A stretch of 9,968 bases of DNA from Actinomycetota bacterium (GTDB lineage Bacteria > Actinomycetota > Acidimicrobiia > Acidimicrobiales > AC-25). Location of the stretch: NCBI GenBank assembly GCA_005888395.1, contig VAXF01000106.1, positions 1 to 9,968 of the forward strand, in the 5' to 3' direction. This document shows positions 6,366-9,968 of the stretch, piece after piece. Every line of letters begins with the position of its first letter. Position 1 is the stretch's first letter. The position numbers and the translations under genes are program-made. Below the pieces are notes generated by a model. The model worked only from the letters and a program-made list of their open reading frames with translations, was not told the DNA's origin and did no database searches.

Positions 6366-6420
6366 CGTGTGAGGGTGAGATTTCGGTCGGCAGGCGACCG
6401 AAATCTCACCCTCACGCCGG
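6362..6420. terminator. 59-nt palindrome with 21-bp perfect stem at the 3' end of the GAF kinase gene
   Basis: Bases 6369-6389 are perfectly complementary to 6395-6415 (21 bp) around the loop GCAGG (6390-6394). Outside this, CCGGC at 6362-6366 pairs with GCCGG at 6416-6420, leaving a 2-base bulge (GT, 6367-6368). The arms contain GAGATTTCGGTCG, which is less GC-rich than the surroundings. The kinase stop codon (6414-6412) lies inside one arm, and the outer stem reaches into its last two codons. Position and strength fit a transcription terminator that separates the kinase from the protease gene downstream, without a T tract. It could instead be one copy of a dispersed palindromic repeat. Confidence 0.7.
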
Positions 6421-7671
6421 ATCGGGTGCCGCGGGAAGGCGGACCGTGAACGTGGACCCGCGCGTCTTGTTGCGCCGGGCTGTGACCGAGCCGCCCATGG
6501 CGACGATCAGGTTGCGGACGATGTGGAGACCGAGCCCGATGCCCGGCGTCGCCGTGACCTCGTTCGAGCCACCTCGCAGGAAGGGCTCGAAGACGTCGAT
6601 TCCCTCGGGAAGGCCGACGCCCTCGTCGATCACGTCGATCTGAGCGTCCTGGGGAGTCTTCGTCACCCGCACCCTGATCGTGCCGCCACCCGGCGAGTAC
6701 TTCGTCGCGTTGTCGAGCAGGTGGCCGAGCACCTGGTAGAGCGGGGCCGGGTCGGCCCAGGCGAAGATCCCCGCCGGCGCCTCGGCGACGACCTCGTGCG
6801 ACGGCGACACGCTGCCGAACGCTTCCGCGAGCATCTTCACCAACGGCGCGAGCTCGACGGAGGTCGGGACGAGCTCCCGGGTCTGGACGTCGGATCGTGC
6901 CTCCACCAACAGCTCGTCGACCCGTCTGGCCATGTCCCGCGCGTTGCGCACCAGCATCGTCAGGAGCTGGACCCGGTGGTGGTCGGGCAGCTCGCGCCAG
7001 CGGTCGAGGAGCGTCATGGACGCGCCCTCCAGCACCGTGAGCGGCGTCTTCAGCTGATGCTCGGCCTGGACGAGGAAGGTCGCCCGAGAGCTCAGCTTCT
7101 CCTCCGCCACCGTGGCGCGTTGCTGGGTGGCCGCGACGTCTGCGCGGGTGACGTGGTCGGCGATGATCTGGGCGAAGAACTCCATCACCGAGACGATGGT
7201 CTCGCTGACGTCTCGGGGCGCCTGGCTCGCGCCGCACAGCATCCCGAAGAGCTGGTGCTGGGCCACGACGACGGGGACGCTGACGTACGCCTCCAGGCCG
7301 AGGCGCTGCGCGACCAGGCTGTCGGGGAACGCCCTCGCCACGAGTTGCGCCGGCGAGCGCGTCACGCCCGGGAGCGTCTCCTGGGAGATACCCGCCGGAA
7401 GCGGGAGCCTGATGCCCTCGCGAACCTGCACCTTGCCCACGCTGTGGACGACGCGCACCTCTTGTTCGCGACGGTCCCAGTCGAACACCGCGAGGTAGGT
7501 CGACTCGAGTCCGGAGAGCTTCGCCAGCGCTTCGAGCAGCGGCCGAGTGAGCGCGGCGAGGTCGCCACTGTTCGCAACTGCCCGGACGACGACCTGGCTG
7601 AACTCGCCGGCCGGATCAACCCTCCCGGCGTCGTCGGTGCTCGACAGAACCTGTTCTTGCTGTTCGCTCAA
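6412..7671 (-). CDS. soluble GAF-domain sensor histidine kinase (orphan)
   Basis: This is a 419-residue cytoplasmic kinase without membrane spans. A GAF domain fills about residues 38-172 (LAVFDWDRREQEVRVV, AYVSVPVVVAQHQLFGMLCGA). A short coiled linker follows at about 175-198. The phosphoacceptor helix has H205 in AEHQLKTPLTVL, and the ATPase domain has an N box (HLLDNATKYSPGG, N321), G1 (DEGVG, 349-353), an F box (FEPFLRGG) and G2 (GIGLGLHIV, 377-385). All are intact. GAF domains bind small ligands or chromophores; no bilin-type cysteine context or haem motif stands out, so the signal is unknown. The start is a TTG at 7671-7669, supported by AGGGAGG at 7685-7679 with a 7-base spacer. No response regulator lies next to it, so its partner is elsewhere or is the PhoP-like regulator. 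The gene is divergent from the exported nucleosidase-like gene and ends in the long palindrome. Confidence 0.93.
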   Translation of the reverse strand: MSEQQEQVLSSTDDAGRVDPAGEFSQVVVRAVANSGDLAALTRPLLEALAKLSGLESTYLAVFDWDRREQEVRVVHSVGKVQVREGIRLPLPAGISQETLPGVTRSPAQLVARAFPDSLVAQRLGLEAYVSVPVVVAQHQLFGMLCGASQAPRDVSETIVSVMEFFAQIIADHVTRADVAATQQRATVAEEKLSSRATFLVQAEHQLKTPLTVLEGASMTLLDRWRELPDHHRVQLLTMLVRNARDMARRVDELLVEARSDVQTRELVPTSVELAPLVKMLAEAFGSVSPSHEVVAEAPAGIFAWADPAPLYQVLGHLLDNATKYSPGGGTIRVRVTKTPQDAQIDVIDEGVGLPEGIDVFEPFLRGGSNEVTATPGIGLGLHIVRNLIVAMGGSVTARRNKTRGSTFTVRLPAAPDPA

Positions 7672-7823
7672 CTGTCGGCCTCCCTACTCGGGCCGAACAC
7701 CATTGTCGCAGGAATTTTGCGAGACCGCCCCGGCTCGGCAGGAGTTACAGAGCGGACATCGAAGGAGAAATCGAAAGATCCGCCCGAGCGTGCTCGTCGG
7801 ACGCCTGACCGTGAGGAGGAGCA
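7672..7823. promoter_or_regulatory. divergent promoter region between GAF kinase and nucleosidase-like gene
   Basis: This 152-bp gap is the longest non-coding stretch. It must hold promoters for both genes but I see no clear -35/-10 pair. It contains the two ribosome sites: AGGGAGG at 7685-7679 on the minus strand and AGGAGG at 7814-7819 on the plus strand. A more AT-rich segment has an imperfect direct repeat, ATCGAAGGA (7758-7766) and ATCGAAAGA (7770-7778), with a 12-bp period. That could be a regulator site or chance. Confidence 0.4.
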
Positions 7824-8822
7824 GTGCGCCGGATCAGTTCGATCGTGCTCGCGGGCATGGTGCTCGTCGGTCTGCCGTTTGCAGCGCGGGCCGCGACGTC
7901 GACGTCGTGCACACCGCGCCTCCTCGTTCTCTCTGCCTTCCCGGCCGAGCTGGGCAAGATCCTGAGCGCGGCGGACTTCGAGACGACGCCGCCGGTCAAG
8001 TCCGACGACGGGCGTGAGTTCTACGTTCGTACGCTCGAGGGCAAGCCGGTGATCATGGCCCTGACCGGGATCGGCCCGGTCAACGCCCGGACCACGACGC
8101 AGGATGCCTTCGCCACGTTCGACCCGAACGGGTTGGGGTGCATCAGCGGCGTCGTCTTCTCCGGTGTCGCGGGCGCGGGCGGCGGGTCGAGGATCGGCGA
8201 CGTCACCGTTCCGGACCAGTGGACGCAGGACAACGGCACCACGTGGGTGCCGACGAACCGGCGCATGCGGCAGACGGCGAAGGCGGTCGCCCCGACCGTC
8301 AAGCTCGAGCAGACGACGCCGCTGGGTGACCCTGCCTGCGCGTGCGTCGATCCCGACGCTGTGCAGACGGTGACCTTCCCGTACGTGCCGCAGGTTCGGC
8401 TCCATGGCAACGGCTCCACGACGGATCCGTTCGGCGGCCACGCCGCGCCCTGCCTCCAGCACGGAGGAGATCTGGCGGGGTGCGAGCCGTGCCCTGCCTC
8501 ACTCCACGCGTTACCGGATCCGGGGCGATTCGTCACCGGCATGGAAGGCATTGCCGATCCCGGCTTCTTCCTGGGCATCTTCGCGCCGGCGCCGGCGCCG
8601 CCGTCCGGCGTGACGTACGTGGCGGCCGACGAGGAGACAGCGGCTGCGGGGCAGATTGCCAAGGACCACGCCACGCCGTTCATCGCCTTCCGGGCGATCT
8701 CCGACGGCACCGCCGACCCCCTGATGCTCCCGGGCTTCCCGGCCCAGTTCTTCGTGTACAAGCAGCTCGCGGCCGACAACGCGGCCGCCATGACGCTCGC
8801 CTTTGTGCGCGCCTGGACCTAG
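7824..8822 (+). CDS. exported phosphorylase/nucleosidase-superfamily protein
   Basis: The product has 332 residues. The GTG start is fixed by AGGAGG at 7814-7819 with a 4-base spacer. Residues 1-23 form a signal peptide: RR, a hydrophobic core SIVLAGMVLVGLPFA and an A-R-A cleavage site. The mature protein shows the PNP/MTA-SAH nucleosidase fold: LLVLSAFPAELGKIL (33-47), MALTGIGPVNARTTTQDAF (78-96), VVFSGVAGAGGGSRIGDVTVPDQW (110-133) and, near the end, AADEETAAAGQIAKDHATPFIAFRAISD (267-294). E271 and D294 align with the glutamate and aspartate that bind ribose and base in bacterial MTA/SAH nucleosidases. The methionine usually before that glutamate is replaced by E270. The protein is about 70-80 residues longer than those enzymes, with extra sequence at roughly 146-235. 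Seven cysteines (29, 106, 172, 174, 210, 220, 223) may form disulfides outside the cell. Substrate is unknown; salvage of extracellular nucleosides is a reasonable inference. Confidence 0.85.
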   Translation: MRRISSIVLAGMVLVGLPFAARAATSTSCTPRLLVLSAFPAELGKILSAADFETTPPVKSDDGREFYVRTLEGKPVIMALTGIGPVNARTTTQDAFATFDPNGLGCISGVVFSGVAGAGGGSRIGDVTVPDQWTQDNGTTWVPTNRRMRQTAKAVAPTVKLEQTTPLGDPACACVDPDAVQTVTFPYVPQVRLHGNGSTTDPFGGHAAPCLQHGGDLAGCEPCPASLHALPDPGRFVTGMEGIADPGFFLGIFAPAPAPPSGVTYVAADEETAAAGQIAKDHATPFIAFRAISDGTADPLMLPGFPAQFFVYKQLAADNAAAMTLAFVRAWT

Positions 8823-9418
8823 CTCGGCGCGCGACGCCGGCGGAGCGTGTGCTCCGCGAGGCTGAGCACGGCGAACACCGGGACGGCGATCCCGAAGGCG
8901 AGCACGGCGCCGTCGCGCAGGGCGGCGCCGACGAGACCGGCGCCGGCGTGGCCGGCCGCCAGCCGGTAGACGCCGATGGCGAGCACGAACACCGCGTAGC
9001 CGCCGCCCACCGTGATTGCGGCGTTGCGCACCACGGTGCGCCAACCGGGCGCGGGTACAGACGCCGGCCGATCGGCGCGGCGGGCCGAGAGCACGAGCGT
9101 CGCGAGGATGAACGAGTAGACGATCGCCAGCGGGAACACGACCTGGCCGATGAGCTCGGTCGCCGACTTCGAGCCGCCGCCGCCCTTCCCGCCGCCGGGC
9201 GCGGGCCCGCGTAGCAGGAAGGTCCAGCCGCGGATGAAGTAGTGCCAGCCGAACCACAGCCACAGCGCGAAGAAGAGCCACCGGCCCGCGAGCGGGCGGG
9301 TGAGGGATCTCGCCATGTCGCTGATCGAGGGCCACTGGCTGCCACGGAGTGACAGGCTCAGCCCCTCCCAGATCAGCATGGCCGCGAACACGACGGCCCA
9401 TCCGATGATGCCGATCAT
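8819..9418 (-). CDS. five-span membrane protein, apparent fusion of two small actinobacterial families
   Basis: The product has 199 residues and no enzyme motif. Predicted spans by eye are at about 3-22, 46-64, 90-111, 133-153 and 165-187. The N-terminal 70 residues (a span, LRGSQWPSISDMARSL, then LWLWFGWHYFIRG) resemble the short proteins I know as DUF6186. The C-terminal half (a span, then VVRNAAITVGGGYAVFVLAIGVYR and a last span ending in basic RRRR) resembles DUF6256. A glycine-rich linker GPAPGGGKGGGGS (71-83) joins them. Both assignments are from memory and need a profile search. The ATG at 9418-9416 has no Shine-Dalgarno sequence. TACGCT at 9432-9427 lies where a -10 box would produce a leaderless message. 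The stop codon shares a CTAG with the stop of the convergent exported protein. The gene is 36 bp downstream of a dehydrogenase gene on the same strand. Confidence 0.8.
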   Translation of the reverse strand: MIGIIGWAVVFAAMLIWEGLSLSLRGSQWPSISDMARSLTRPLAGRWLFFALWLWFGWHYFIRGWTFLLRGPAPGGGKGGGGSKSATELIGQVVFPLAIVYSFILATLVLSARRADRPASVPAPGWRTVVRNAAITVGGGYAVFVLAIGVYRLAAGHAGAGLVGAALRDGAVLAFGIAVPVFAVLSLAEHTLRRRRAPS

Positions 9419-9454
9419 CAGGGTCGAGCGTATGACCAGCTGAAGGACTGAGAA

Positions 9455-9968
9455 CTACTTCTTGGCGCGGTCCTCGTACTTGCGCATGCCCCATCGCATC
9501 GGGCGGCCGAGCAGCGGGTAGAGGACGCCGACAGCGCCGTAGCGGCGAGGGACGGTCATGTGTGTCACGCCCCGGTCGATCATGTGCGCGACACCGTCGG
9601 CCACGACCTGGGGCGGATAGAGCCGCCCGTTGTAGGTGAGCTCCTCGTCGAGCGACCAGATCTCGGTGTCGATGGGACCGGGGCTCAGCACTCCCACCTG
9701 CACGCCGGTGCCGTGGAGGTCGACGGCGAGCCCGTGCGACCAACGCGAGAGCGCTGCCTTCGACGCGCCGTACGCCGACTCGCCCGGGTTGGGGACGTAG
9801 CCGGCGACGGAGGTCACGTTCACGACCGATCCGGACCTTCGCTCGATCATCCCGGGAAGCGCGGCCGTCGTGAGCCAGACGGGCGCGAAGAAGTTCACGG
9901 CCATGACGTGTTCGATCTCGTCGGCGCTCGTGCGGGCAGCGTTCTTGTGGATGCTGATGCCTGCGTTG
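9455..9968 (-). CDS. short-chain dehydrogenase/reductase, N-terminus beyond window
   Basis: The last 170 residues of a classical SDR are visible; the first 80 or so, with the GxxxGxG cofactor loop, lie past the right edge. The visible part begins NAGISIHKN, the conserved NAG motif after the fourth strand. The frame continues through an internal ATG at 9904, so that codon is not the start. Catalytic residues are present: S in NVTSVAGYV (fragment residue 53), then Y66 and K70 in YGASKAAL. Next comes LSPGPIDTEIW, the PG motif that closes over the cofactor, and then a C-terminal segment with LLGRPMRWGMRKYEDRAKK. The basic, aromatic tail resembles SDRs that act on lipid or steroid substrates, but the substrate is not determined. 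The membrane protein gene follows on the same strand 36 bp downstream and may be co-transcribed. Confidence 0.92.
   Translation of the reverse strand, partial: NAGISIHKNAARTSADEIEHVMAVNFFAPVWLTTAALPGMIERRSGSVVNVTSVAGYVPNPGESAYGASKAALSRWSHGLAVDLHGTGVQVGVLSPGPIDTEIWSLDEELTYNGRLYPPQVVADGVAHMIDRGVTHMTVPRRYGAVGVLYPLLGRPMRWGMRKYEDRAKK

Noticed and set aside
5157..6372. Two plus-strand open frames of about 390 codons opposite the protease
   Set aside because: Both are antisense to a protease with an intact catalytic triad and PDZ domain. Their translations show no domain and have composition typical of antisense frames.
7758..7778. ATCGAA direct repeat, 12-bp period, as an operator
   Set aside because: It is imperfect, its two 9-bp copies differ at one position, and no matching regulator family suggests this geometry. 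It is noted only in the promoter-region entry.
6523..7965. 480-codon plus-strand open frame
   Set aside because: It is antisense to the GAF kinase and runs through the divergent promoter gap into the exported-protein gene in another frame. It has no motif and a histidine/arginine/aspartate-biased composition.
7668..8462. 264-codon minus-strand frame whose stop overlaps the GAF kinase start (TTGA)
   Set aside because: The overlap looks like translational coupling, but the kinase has its own strong ribosome site and the frame is antisense to a protein with a signal peptide and nucleosidase motifs. The overlap is coincidental.
8511..9743. 410-codon minus-strand frame covering the membrane protein and part of the dehydrogenase
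   Set aside because: It is arginine-rich and motif-free, and it is displaced by two well-supported genes on the same strand in another frame.
1..9968. Mobile element, CRISPR array, tRNA or defence island
   Set aside because: I found no transposase, integrase, attachment-site repeat, spaced repeat array or cloverleaf sequence, and codon use is even along the window.

Overview
The window looks like a chromosomal stretch of a high-GC actinobacterium. Codon third positions are almost all G or C, and GTG and TTG starts are common. One gene is related to the mycothiol-dependent maleylpyruvate isomerases, and mycothiol is an actinobacterial thiol. The two-component pair resembles mycobacterial PhoP/PhoR. 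I cannot fix the genus; an Acidimicrobiia-like lineage is a guess. I see no tRNA, rRNA, CRISPR array, insertion sequence, integrase or phage gene. Gene packing is tight and the longest non-coding gap is about 150 bp.

Layout. (1) 1-468, plus strand: the C-terminal end of a ParA/Soj-type ATPase, overlapping by ATGA a 104-residue protein with a likely four-cysteine zinc site. (2) 500-2716, minus strand: a compact four-gene operon read from 2716 downwards. It encodes a maleylpyruvate-isomerase-like (DinB fold) protein, a nitronate monooxygenase-family flavoprotein, a YbjQ/DUF74 protein and a 73-residue single-span membrane protein. The gap and overlaps are 12 bp, 11 bp (overlap) and 4 bp (overlap). 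(3) 2852-5030, plus strand: a PhoP-like response regulator and a PhoR-like membrane histidine kinase. (4) 5070-6299, minus strand, convergent with the kinase: a membrane-anchored HtrA/PepD-type serine protease with one PDZ domain. A hairpin separates the two stop codons. (5) 6412-7671, minus strand: a soluble GAF-domain histidine kinase without an adjacent regulator. It ends in a 59-nt palindrome with a 21-bp perfect stem. (6) 7824-8822, plus strand: an exported, cysteine-containing member of the nucleoside phosphorylase/nucleosidase superfamily. (7) 8819-9418, minus strand: a five-span membrane protein whose two halves look like two small actinobacterial families joined by a glycine linker. 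(8) 9455-9968, minus strand: a short-chain dehydrogenase cut by the window edge.

Functional reading. The middle of the window is dominated by envelope and environmental sensing: a membrane kinase with its regulator, an envelope protease and a GAF kinase. The PhoPR-like genes beside an HtrA protease recall the mycobacterial MprAB-PepD arrangement, but the sequence alone does not prove a regulatory link. A 7-bp direct repeat with a 4-bp spacer lies upstream of the regulator gene and has the geometry of a PhoP box. I found no obvious new defence or mobile system. The most interesting items are the candidate operator, the long palindrome, the exported nucleosidase with its insertion, the fused membrane protein, and the ParA-linked zinc protein with its repeated short motif.
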